A DNA stretch of 32,418 bases from Bacteriovoracaceae bacterium (lineage in GTDB: Bacteria > Bdellovibrionota > Bacteriovoracia > Bacteriovoracales > Bacteriovoracaceae): contig CANFNN010000001.1 of assembly GCA_947448095.1 (NCBI GenBank), forward strand, positions 1-32,418. Reading direction: 5' to 3'. The translations under genes and the position numbers were made by a program. The notes beneath the pieces are model-generated. The model made no database searches, had not been told where the DNA came from, and worked only from the letters and a program-made list of their open reading frames with translations. Each line of letters opens with the position of its first letter. Positions within the stretch are counted from its first letter, which is position 1. Of the stretch, positions 1 to 5,953 are shown in pieces.

Positions 1-157
1 CCTCAAGAGTTTGACGGCACTGCTTATAAAGATCGATGCCTTCTTCAAAACGAAGCAGACTCTCATTCAAACTGGTATCACCCGACTCAAGCTCTCGGAC
101 AATTTGTTCCAATTTAATGAGTGATGTTTCAAAGTCCTTATCAGTTTTGCCGGTCAT
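1..157 (-). CDS. xseB: Exodeoxyribonuclease VII small subunit (partial)
   Basis: The reading frame opens with ATG at 157 and runs off the left edge after 52 codons. The visible part begins MTGKTDKDFETSLIKLEQIV and continues through ELESGDTSLNESL and LRFEEGIDLYKQCR, which is the conserved XseB core (short helical hairpin with the ESGD..L.ESL and FEEGI motifs). XseB is the small subunit that joins XseA to form exonuclease VII, which degrades single-stranded DNA. A GGAGAAG ribosome binding site lies just upstream of the ATG. The gene is divergent from the flagellar cluster. The C-terminal end is outside the window. Confidence 0.9.
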   Translation of the reverse strand, partial: MTGKTDKDFETSLIKLEQIVRELESGDTSLNESLLRFEEGIDLYKQCRQTLE

Positions 158-267
158 AATGCTTCTCCGTTGCCGTTTTGACACTCCTATCGTCCCATAA
201 GCCACCGGCCTTCGACAAGTTTTCGAGGAGTTATAATCAAATGGAGTAAATTGCCCTGCTAGGTTTT

Positions 268-283
268 TGGCACAGGGGTTGCT
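268..283 (+). promoter_or_regulatory. Sigma-54 (RpoN) promoter of the flgF operon
   Basis: TGGCAC (268-273), five bases, then TTGC (279-282) and T match the -24/-12 consensus TGGCAC-N5-TTGCW at every fixed position. The expected start of transcription is near 294, about 40 bases before the flgF start codon. Use of sigma-54 for rod and hook genes is established in many flagellated bacteria. The site also shows that the TTG at 267, in frame with flgF, cannot be its start, because it lies inside the promoter. A TATAAT at 232-237 without a good -35 partner could be a weaker second promoter. Confidence 0.88.
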
Positions 284-312
284 AAAATTGCCTACGAGGG
301 CAGTTTTAGCCC

Positions 313-333
313 ACTCCATCAGGATGAAGGAGT
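313..333 (+). promoter_or_regulatory. flgF leader hairpin with AGGAU loop (candidate CsrA site)
   Basis: ACTCCATC (313-320) pairs with GA-A-GGAGT (326-333) with one A/A mismatch, leaving the loop AGGAT (321-325). The flgF Shine-Dalgarno AAGGAG (327-332) lies in the 3' arm, three bases before the ATG at 336. A GGA held in the loop of a hairpin over the ribosome binding site is the known form of CsrA targets. CsrA binding here is inferred. Confidence 0.5.
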
Positions 334-335
334 CC

Positions 336-1178
336 ATGAAGAATATTTGGGTACCATTATCGGGCCAAGTGGCCCAACAAAGAAAAGTTGAGACGATTGC
401 CAACAACGTGGCAAACGCTAACACCGTTGGTTTTAAAAAAGACCAATTGGTTTTCAAAGAACATCTAACCGCCTTTACTCAAGGGGTGGAAGATATTCAT
501 ATTCCGAGAAAAGAATTTTCCCCGGGCGATTTTTATCATTCTCAAGGAGCGGAAAATGCCATGGTTGCCGTTGATGGCAGTTACACCATTCATGAGCAAG
601 GCCAATTCATTCCCACTAGTAATCCTTTAGATATCGCACTCAAAGGTGATGGATTTTTAGAAGTCCTCACTCCCAATGGTGTGCGATTTACAAGAAAAGG
701 AAATCTCTCGTTAAATCGCGACAGTGAAGTCGTAACAGATCAGGGTTTTAAAGTGCTTACGGCACTTGAAGTTGCTCCGGAAGCCATGAGAGAGCCAGCT
801 GCTATTAATTCAATTCCAAAACCAGAAGATCGAGTCCTTAAAGTTCCGACCAACTCTAAGTTAACCATCTCTCTTGACGGTGAAGTTCTCACAAGTGGTG
901 GCAGCGTTGGAAAACTCTCGCTTGTCGAGTTCTCCGATAAGCATGCCCTTCGAAAAGAAGGGAACTCACTCTATTTAACACCTGATGAGACGAATATTCT
1001 CAGAACCGATATTAAAACCACAGTTAATCAAGGTTTCCTTGAGGGATCTAATGTAAATGCCATTGAAGAAATGTCTGAGCTTATTAAAGCTCACCGACAT
1101 TTTGAATCAATCCAAAAAGCAATTAATGCTTATGACAGCATTTCCGGTAAGGCCGCCAATGAAATTGGTAAATTTTAA
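336..1178 (+). CDS. flgF: Flagellar basal-body rod protein FlgF
   Basis: This is a proximal/distal rod subunit of the flagellar axle in the periplasm. The N-terminus from ATG 336 (MKNIWVPLSGQ, then IANNVANANTVGFKK) is the conserved rod-protein helix. The C-terminus (EGSNVNAIEEMSELIKAHRHFE) is the matching C-terminal rod helix. The protein is 280 residues, slightly longer than E. coli FlgF. I chose ATG 336 because the family N-terminus begins there and the frame upstream runs through the sigma-54 promoter. ATG 324 is also in frame but has no Shine-Dalgarno. The 336 start has AAGGAG at a short three-base spacing, inside a hairpin. It is the first gene of flgF-flgG-flgA-flgH-flgI. FlgF rather than FlgG is assigned by order and by the divergent middle region. 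Confidence 0.88.
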   Translation: MKNIWVPLSGQVAQQRKVETIANNVANANTVGFKKDQLVFKEHLTAFTQGVEDIHIPRKEFSPGDFYHSQGAENAMVAVDGSYTIHEQGQFIPTSNPLDIALKGDGFLEVLTPNGVRFTRKGNLSLNRDSEVVTDQGFKVLTALEVAPEAMREPAAINSIPKPEDRVLKVPTNSKLTISLDGEVLTSGGSVGKLSLVEFSDKHALRKEGNSLYLTPDETNILRTDIKTTVNQGFLEGSNVNAIEEMSELIKAHRHFESIQKAINAYDSISGKAANEIGKF

Positions 1179-1194
1179 GTAAGGAGATATTAAT

Positions 1195-1980
1195 ATGATG
1201 CGTGCACTCCACACTTCGGCCACTGGTATGGCGGCCCAAGAGTCTAACGTAAACACGATATCCAACAATATCGCCAACGTGAATACAACAGGATTTAAAA
1301 AAGACCGAACAGAATTTGATGACCTTCTTTATGAAACTGTACAAGAAGCGGGAGCAAAGTCTTCTGCGAATTCTGAATACAATGTTGGTCTTCAAGTCGG
1401 ATCAGGAGCGAAAGTTTCAGCTACCAGAAAGATCCATTCGCAAGGTTCTCCTCAGATGACTAATAACCCGTATGATTTAATGATTAACGGCGAAGGCTTT
1501 TTAGGAATTATCGGACCTAATGGTGAACTGAAATATACCAGAGATGGAAGCTTTAATGTTGATTCTCAAGGTAACATGGTCACTCGAGCAGGTCATAGAG
1601 TTTTCCCAGGAATTGTAGTTCCTCCGAATATTATGAAAATCAGTATCTCTGAAAATGGGAATGTTGAAGCCTTTACCAGAGAATCCATTGAGCCTATTAA
1701 TTTGGGTCAAGTCCCGATATTTACATTTGTGAATCCTGTGGGTCTTCGCTCAGAGGGCGGAAACATGATGGGAGCGACTTCTGGTAGTGGCCAGGCGATG
1801 CAAAATATCCCAGGAGAAAATGGTTCGGGCATGCTCATGCAAGGGGCAATTGAGGCTTCAAACGTGAACGTCATGAATGAAATGACTGACTTGATTAAGG
1901 CCCAACGTGCTTATGAAATGAATTCAAAAGTCATGGGTGTTGCGGATCAAATGTTACAAACCGTAAATAACATAAGATAA
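1195..1980 (+). CDS. flgG: Flagellar distal rod protein FlgG
   Basis: FlgG is the major distal rod subunit of the flagellar drive shaft. The 261-residue length equals the usual family length. The N-terminus has MMRALHTSATGMAAQE and ISNNIANVNTTGFKKDR. The C-terminus has GAIEASNVNVMNEMTDLIKA and ends MLQTVNNIR, all hallmarks of FlgG. The middle contains the NGEGFLGI and YTRDGSFNVDSQGNMVT segments of the rod/hook core domain. It begins 16 bases after flgF with the Shine-Dalgarno AAGGAG (1181-1186), eight bases before the first of two consecutive ATG codons. flgA follows three bases after the stop. Confidence 0.96.
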   Translation: MMRALHTSATGMAAQESNVNTISNNIANVNTTGFKKDRTEFDDLLYETVQEAGAKSSANSEYNVGLQVGSGAKVSATRKIHSQGSPQMTNNPYDLMINGEGFLGIIGPNGELKYTRDGSFNVDSQGNMVTRAGHRVFPGIVVPPNIMKISISENGNVEAFTRESIEPINLGQVPIFTFVNPVGLRSEGGNMMGATSGSGQAMQNIPGENGSGMLMQGAIEASNVNVMNEMTDLIKAQRAYEMNSKVMGVADQMLQTVNNIR

Positions 1981-1983
1981 ATA

Positions 1984-2859
1984 ATGAAATATGCTCTTCT
2001 TCTTTTAGCTTTTATCACTCAATGGGCTTGGGCCTGTGAGGTTCATCTTCCCTATCAATTACTTGTCTTCAATGACGACAAGAGCGGCCAGGAGATTTAT
2101 CAAGCTAAGAACTGTGATCTTTCCGCTCTAGATACTCTTCACCAGGTTGTGACTTCACTTGAGGGCCGAGTGGCATCTTTTCAATTAAAAGAAATGATGA
2201 ATTCGCGTGGTCATAATATTGAAATCCAACCTCAATCATTTTTCATCCAACAATTTCGAAGCTTAATTCGTGAGCAGTTGGCACTTCCAACAGGAGTTCA
2301 AGTCAAAGCTTCAAGCCCCATTAATATGCCAGGTATTTTGGCACTTCCAGCTGGGGATAAAATTGAGATCAGCTGCTCGACTTGCCTCTTTGGATATCAG
2401 CAACCTTTAAATGTAAGTATTTTAGGATTTGATGGCTCCAGACAATCAATGCGCGCAACGGCTGATTTTAAGAAATTAGTCAAAGCCTACAGACTCATTT
2501 CGGCTTTGCCTTCATTCAGCTCGATTAATGCCTCTGACGTTTTAAAAGAAGAATATATTGAATCGATTCCCCATACTGATCTAATTTCAGATATTGAGAC
2601 ACTCGCATTTTATAAAACCAACAAGCCACTCAAAGCAGGTGAGATTCTTAAAACGTCAGACCTCAATGCCGTTAATTTAGTTAAGGCAGGCCTTAAAACT
2701 GAAGTTGTACTTGAAAATCAAATGATTCGTATTAAAACTCAAGGAATCAGCCGCAGTAATGGAACCATTGGTGAATTAGTTGAGGTCTATCATCCTCAAA
2801 AAAATAAAAAATATCAGGGCCGAGTAGTTGATATCAACAAGGTGCTTGTCGAGCTATGA
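1984..2859 (+). CDS. flgA: Flagellar P-ring assembly chaperone FlgA
   Basis: FlgA is a periplasmic chaperone for assembly of the FlgI P-ring. A signal peptide is visible (MKYALLLLAFITQWAWA, cleavage before C/E). The C-terminal half is a SAF-type domain: SSINASDVLKEEYIE, PLKAGEILKTSDL, then LVKAGLKTEVVLENQMIRI and the GTIGELVEVYHPQKNK/YQGRVVD ending typical of FlgA. The N-terminal roughly 150 residues are poorly conserved, as is usual. At 291 residues it is longer than E. coli FlgA (219). Its stop overlaps the flgH start as ATGA. Its place directly before flgH and flgI supports the assignment. Confidence 0.87.
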   Translation: MKYALLLLAFITQWAWACEVHLPYQLLVFNDDKSGQEIYQAKNCDLSALDTLHQVVTSLEGRVASFQLKEMMNSRGHNIEIQPQSFFIQQFRSLIREQLALPTGVQVKASSPINMPGILALPAGDKIEISCSTCLFGYQQPLNVSILGFDGSRQSMRATADFKKLVKAYRLISALPSFSSINASDVLKEEYIESIPHTDLISDIETLAFYKTNKPLKAGEILKTSDLNAVNLVKAGLKTEVVLENQMIRIKTQGISRSNGTIGELVEVYHPQKNKKYQGRVVDINKVLVEL

Positions 2860-3620
2860 AAATCCTAACTCTTGGCCTTTTATTCTTTTTAACTTCGTGT
2901 GCAAATTACGTTAATAATATTCATCGTCAAATTGATCGTGAAGAAAAAGTAGCGCGAGGAGATACCAGTCAAGGCATGCGTGAACATTATGCCCCTTATA
3001 AAAGTCGCTTCAATCGCGAAGATGATAAACGTCCCATTAAAGATCCTCGAACGTATTCTATGAGTGATGGCGGGCCATCAGCTCAGCTCAAGCCACCAGT
3101 CAAACGAGAATACAGGCCTCAGAGATATAAGGCAGACGATTTTGTTGATTCAGACAGTGGTGGAAGTTTATGGGCCAATCAAGGATCAAGTTCATCACTC
3201 TTTACCTACCAAAATGATAAGCACACCGGTGACATGGTCATCATCAATGTTTTAGAAAATCTCAGAAATCAAATTTCGGCAGAATTAAAACGTGTTTTTC
3301 CAGAGAGACCCAAAAAAGTCGCTGATGGTGCTAAGCCTGATGCGAAAGGAGCCGCCGCTCAAGCTCCGGCAGCAAATGCCCCAGGTCGTGAAGAAGAAAT
3401 GGATATGAAAATTTATGATAAGATTTCTGGGACAGTGATGGAGGAAATCAGTAAAGATTATATCCTCCTTCGCGGCAGAAAAGACGTGATCTTCAAGAAG
3501 GAAAAACAGTCCATAGAAGTTCAGGGTCTTGTTTCAAGAAAAGACATCATGGAAAATGATTACGTTAACTCAGACAGGCTCTTAGATTCACGAGTTTTCA
3601 TTATAAGGGAAAATCAATGA
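2856..3620 (+). CDS. flgH: Flagellar L-ring lipoprotein FlgH
   Basis: FlgH forms the outer-membrane bushing of the flagellum. The N-terminus MKILTLGLLFFLTSC is a lipoprotein signal with the lipobox LTSC (acylated Cys 15). The conserved core shows SLWANQGSSSSLFTYQNDKH, GDMVIINVLENL and, near the end, ISGTVMEEI, EKQSIEVQGLVSRKDIMENDYVNSDRL. That last block is the strongly conserved FlgH region that usually reads V.G.VRP.DI...N.V.S..I. Residues about 152-180 form an Ala/Pro/Lys-rich linker (KPDAKGAAAQAPAANAP) not seen in the E. coli protein, which may explain the 254-residue length. It overlaps both neighbours by four bases (ATGA), so translation is probably coupled. Confidence 0.88.
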   Translation: MKILTLGLLFFLTSCANYVNNIHRQIDREEKVARGDTSQGMREHYAPYKSRFNREDDKRPIKDPRTYSMSDGGPSAQLKPPVKREYRPQRYKADDFVDSDSGGSLWANQGSSSSLFTYQNDKHTGDMVIINVLENLRNQISAELKRVFPERPKKVADGAKPDAKGAAAQAPAANAPGREEEMDMKIYDKISGTVMEEISKDYILLRGRKDVIFKKEKQSIEVQGLVSRKDIMENDYVNSDRLLDSRVFIIRENQ

Positions 3621-4615
3621 AAAGAATCCTCTCAATTGTTCTATGCGCCCTTGCTCTGCCTTCGATGGCGGCATCCAGTCGTCTCAAAGACTTGGTGACT
3701 ATAAAAGGCGTTCGAGAGAATCCCCTCGTCGGTTATGGACTCGTGATTGGACTCAATGGCACTGGCGACGGTGGCGGTGAAATCACCAATACTTCTTTAA
3801 AGAAAATGTTTCAGACCTTAGGACTTAATCCGCAAAAAGAAGTGACTTCTAAAAATGTTGCCGCAGTTATTGTGACGGCGAAACTTCCTGCTTTTGGTCG
3901 TGTAGGTCAAAAAATGGGCGTGACTATCTCCTCTATTGGAGACGCCTCTTCACTTGCTGGCGGCACACTTCTCGTTACTCCCCTCAAAGGTGGTGATGGC
4001 CAGATCTATGCTGTGGCCAATGGGGCCCTTTCAATAGGTGGTTTAGAGAAAGGAAAAAAAATGGCGACTACGGGTCGCATCCCTGACGGTGGAATTATCG
4101 AAAAAGAAGTCGAGATGGCCTTTAATGATAAAAAAGCTGTTCGTATGGCACTCAATAATCCAGATTTCACAACGGCTGCCCGAATTGAGAAAACCATCAA
4201 TCAAGAACTGGGTGGCAAGTATGCAACTGCTTCAGATGCTACGACCATAGACGTCATTATTCCTACTTTTTATGAACGTAAAGTAGTTGAGCTAATTGCT
4301 AATATTGAAAATTATAAAGTCATCGCCGATGTTGCCGCCAAAATTGTCATCAATGAGCGCACAGGTACTTTGGTTGCTGGTGGTGACATTGTTTTAAAAA
4401 AATCCGCCGTCAGCCACCGCGATATGGTGCTTGAAGTTAAAGGTGGAGACGAAAGCACGGGTAAAAAAGTCATGCAGGCCATGGAACAAACCACTACTAT
4501 CAATGACTTAGTAAAAGCCCTGAATGCTTTGGGGACAACCCCTGAAGATTTAATTTCTATCTTTCAAGCCCTCAAGGAAAATGGTTCGTTACTCGCAGAG
4601 ATCGAAGTCATCTAG
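3617..4615 (+). CDS. flgI: Flagellar P-ring protein FlgI
   Basis: FlgI forms the periplasmic P-ring around the rod. It has a signal peptide (MKRILSIVLCALALPSMA) followed by SSRLKDLVTIKGVRENPLVG and YGLVIGLNGTGDG, an almost invariant FlgI signature. Further conserved blocks are KNVAAVIVTAKLPAFGRVGQ, the VSSIGDASSLAGGTLLVTPL-like stretch and NERTGTLVAGGDI near residue 250. The end TTINDLVKALNALGTTPEDL followed by AIEVI-type residues matches the C-terminus. At 332 residues it is somewhat shorter than the E. coli protein (365). It overlaps flgH by ATGA and is the last gene before a terminator. Confidence 0.97.
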   Translation: MKRILSIVLCALALPSMAASSRLKDLVTIKGVRENPLVGYGLVIGLNGTGDGGGEITNTSLKKMFQTLGLNPQKEVTSKNVAAVIVTAKLPAFGRVGQKMGVTISSIGDASSLAGGTLLVTPLKGGDGQIYAVANGALSIGGLEKGKKMATTGRIPDGGIIEKEVEMAFNDKKAVRMALNNPDFTTAARIEKTINQELGGKYATASDATTIDVIIPTFYERKVVELIANIENYKVIADVAAKIVINERTGTLVAGGDIVLKKSAVSHRDMVLEVKGGDESTGKKVMQAMEQTTTINDLVKALNALGTTPEDLISIFQALKENGSLLAEIEVI

Positions 4616-4648
4616 CACCTAGGTCAAATTTTCCTAGGGGTGTTTTTT
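4616..4648 (+). terminator. Intrinsic terminator after flgI
   Basis: CACCTAGG (4616-4623) pairs with CCTAGGGGTG (4633-4642) around the loop TCAAATTTT, with a two-base bulge, followed by TTTTTT (4643-4648). It begins at the base after the flgI stop. The 3' arm can also pair with downstream AACACCCC (4652-4659). This separates the sigma-54 flgF-flgI unit from flgJ-fliW, though some read-through is possible. Confidence 0.72.
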
Positions 4649-4671
4649 ACTAACACCCCCCCGTCGAAAAA

Positions 4672-4680
4672 TGCTACACT
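4672..4680 (+). promoter_or_regulatory. Candidate promoter of the flgJ operon (extended -10)
   Basis: TGCTACACT (4672-4680) is an extended -10 element (TGn-TACACT), placed right after the flgI terminator. The -35 region at the matching spacing is poor, so this is a moderate call. A promoter is expected here because the preceding terminator would otherwise isolate flgJ and the genes behind it. No sigma-28 or sigma-54 consensus is visible in the gap. Confidence 0.35.
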
Positions 4681-4690
4681 TTAAATAGAA

Positions 4691-4730
4691 TCTCATCAGG
4701 ATGATGGGATCAAGAAACCAGGATGGTTCC
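4691..4730 (+). promoter_or_regulatory. Tandem AGGAU-loop hairpins in the flgJ leader (candidate dual CsrA site)
   Basis: Hairpin one: TCTCATC (4691-4697) pairs with GATGGGA (4703-4709) over seven pairs with one G/U, loop AGGAT (4698-4702). Hairpin two: AACC (4716-4719) pairs with GGTT (4725-4728), with an outer G-C pair, loop AGGAT (4720-4724). The loop AGGA of hairpin two is also the flgJ Shine-Dalgarno, nine bases before the GTG at 4733. Two GGA-loop hairpins about 22 bases apart fit the way a CsrA dimer bridges two sites. An 11-codon frame, ATG 4701 to TGA 4736, overlaps the flgJ GTG as GTGA. Confidence 0.6.
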
Positions 4731-4732
4731 GA

Positions 4733-5092
4733 GTGAAAGTCACAGCAGATTTCAAAACTCTCCCCGCTCAAAAGCCAACCAATCCTATTAAACCGTTTGA
4801 AGAGATTGCAGAAGGCATGGAAGCGAATTTTACATCACACATGTTAGCAGAAATGCGCAAAACAGTTCCTAAAGAGGATCAAGACTCTTCTGCCATGGAG
4901 TACTATAATTCTTTGTTAGATTACGAACGTGCCCAACTTATGGCAAAGTCTGATAGCGGTCTGGGAGTGAAGAAAGTCATCCTCGACCAGATTGTTCCTC
5001 AGCATATGAAGCATTATTTAAAAAACGCGCAAGCCCCGGTGCCAAGTCAAGGATTGACGAAAGTATCCATGAAGGAGAATTCAAATGAGTAG
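4733..5092 (+). CDS. flgJ: FlgJ-type rod-binding protein, without the muramidase domain
   Basis: The whole 119-residue protein corresponds to the N-terminal rod-binding domain of FlgJ, which caps the growing rod. The core FEEIAEGMEANFTSHMLAEM, then YYNSLLDYERAQLMAKSDSG and LGVKKVILDQIVPQ matches this domain. The peptidoglycan-hydrolase half found in E. coli FlgJ (313 residues) is absent, as in many delta- and alpha-proteobacterial relatives, so wall digestion must be done by another enzyme. The start is GTG 4733, with the Shine-Dalgarno AGGA (4720-4723) in a hairpin loop. The 3' end overlaps flgM by eight bases. Confidence 0.87.
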   Translation: MKVTADFKTLPAQKPTNPIKPFEEIAEGMEANFTSHMLAEMRKTVPKEDQDSSAMEYYNSLLDYERAQLMAKSDSGLGVKKVILDQIVPQHMKHYLKNAQAPVPSQGLTKVSMKENSNE

Positions 5093-5411
5093 TATCGACA
5101 CCCGTTCTTCATTTTTCCCTAGAACCAATACAACGAAATCAGAATCGGCCAAGGGTGGAAGTCAGGTTGGCGGAGCTAACCGTAACACCGCTGAGCGTGC
5201 GACAGAAATTATGGATAAAACTGGAACTGATGCTCAGGTGAGTATCGGAGACGGTGTAAAAGAATTTGCTCGTATTAAAAAAGCTGCAATGAATGCACCT
5301 GAAGTTGATAATTCAGAAAAAATCGCCCGTCTTAAGGCCCAGATTGCGGCCGGAACATATGAAGTGGATTATGACGGCTTGGCCGACAAAATCCTAACGA
5401 CAGAGTTTTAA
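5085..5411 (+). CDS. flgM: Anti-sigma-28 factor FlgM
   Basis: FlgM holds sigma-28 (FliA) inactive until the hook is finished and it is exported. The N-terminal half is Ser/Thr/Asn-rich and probably disordered. The C-terminus (VDNSEKIARLKAQIAAGTYE, then VDYDGLADKILTTEF) is the recognisable sigma-binding helix region of the FlgM family. It is 108 residues, near the usual 90-105. The Shine-Dalgarno AAGGAG lies seven bases before ATG 5085, inside the end of flgJ. The position between flgJ and flgN matches flagellar gene order in other bacteria. No fliA gene lies in the window. Confidence 0.86.
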   Translation: MSSIDTRSSFFPRTNTTKSESAKGGSQVGGANRNTAERATEIMDKTGTDAQVSIGDGVKEFARIKKAAMNAPEVDNSEKIARLKAQIAAGTYEVDYDGLADKILTTEF

Positions 5412-5423
5412 GGAGCCCTGAAA

Positions 5424-5927
5424 ATGGATCTACGTCTGGACGAGAAAAAACTTTATTACCATCACGTGCTAAGCGTTTGGGAAGGTTTTTGCCAACTCCA
5501 CAAAGAACTTTTTGATCTGACTTGTGATGAGTACATGACTCTATTGGCAAGCGACGTCGATAAACTTGAAGGAATGCTGCCCCTTAAAGAAGAAATTATT
5601 GGAAAGATCAGCGAACTTGAAATTGATAGAACTGAACTGATTGAAAAATTAAATAATAGTAAAATTTTTAGTAAGCATATTGCCACTTCTGGAGATTTGC
5701 TCCTGGCATTTGCAGAAATGGATCAACAAGCAGGACTGCCTGCTTTGAAAAACTTGAATTCTCTATTGATCGATATTATTCACAGAATTCAAGAGCAAAA
5801 TAAAAAGAACCAGATGTTCTTAAACAAAGCGATGCTCTCTTTGCGTGAAATCAAACAAGGTTTCACAGGCAAAAAAACATATACAACTTATGGCGCGGAC
5901 GGAATGACTCGCGCTGTTGGGCGATAA
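5424..5927 (+). CDS. flgN: FlgN-like export chaperone for FlgK/FlgL
   Basis: This is a 167-residue, mostly helical, leucine- and glutamate-rich protein: LHKELFDLTCDEYMTLLASD, LEGMLPLKEEIIGKISELE and a C-terminal helix ending near LREIKQGFTGKKTYTTYGAD. That pattern fits the FlgN fold (PF05130), a cytosolic chaperone that delivers the hook-filament junction proteins FlgK and FlgL to the export gate. Sequence identity in the family is low, so the assignment rests on the helical profile and on its position between flgM and flgK. The Shine-Dalgarno AAGGAG (5411-5416) precedes ATG 5424. Confidence 0.75.
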   Translation: MDLRLDEKKLYYHHVLSVWEGFCQLHKELFDLTCDEYMTLLASDVDKLEGMLPLKEEIIGKISELEIDRTELIEKLNNSKIFSKHIATSGDLLLAFAEMDQQAGLPALKNLNSLLIDIIHRIQEQNKKNQMFLNKAMLSLREIKQGFTGKKTYTTYGADGMTRAVGR

Positions 5928-5934
5928 TAGCCAA

Positions 5935-5953
5935 GGGACCAAGGATTGGGCTC
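5935..5953 (+). promoter_or_regulatory. flgK start hairpin with AGGAU loop (candidate CsrA site)
   Basis: GGG-A-CCA (5935-5941) pairs with TGG-G-CTC (5947-5953), three plus three pairs around one A/G mismatch and one G/U pair. The loop AGGAT (5942-5946) includes the first base of the TTG start codon. The flgK Shine-Dalgarno AAGGGA (5933-5938) is in the 5' arm. This is the fourth AGGAU-loop hairpin at a flagellar start in this block. It is weaker than those before flgJ. Confidence 0.42.

Noticed and set aside
267..335. TTG 267 or ATG 324 as the flgF start
   Set aside because: TTG 267 is inside the sigma-54 promoter. ATG 324 lacks a ribosome binding site, and the family N-terminus starts at 336.
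4616..4735. A riboswitch or long RNA between flgI and flgJ
   Set aside because: The gap is about 117 bases and its pairing is explained by the terminator and small hairpins; no known riboswitch core is recognised.
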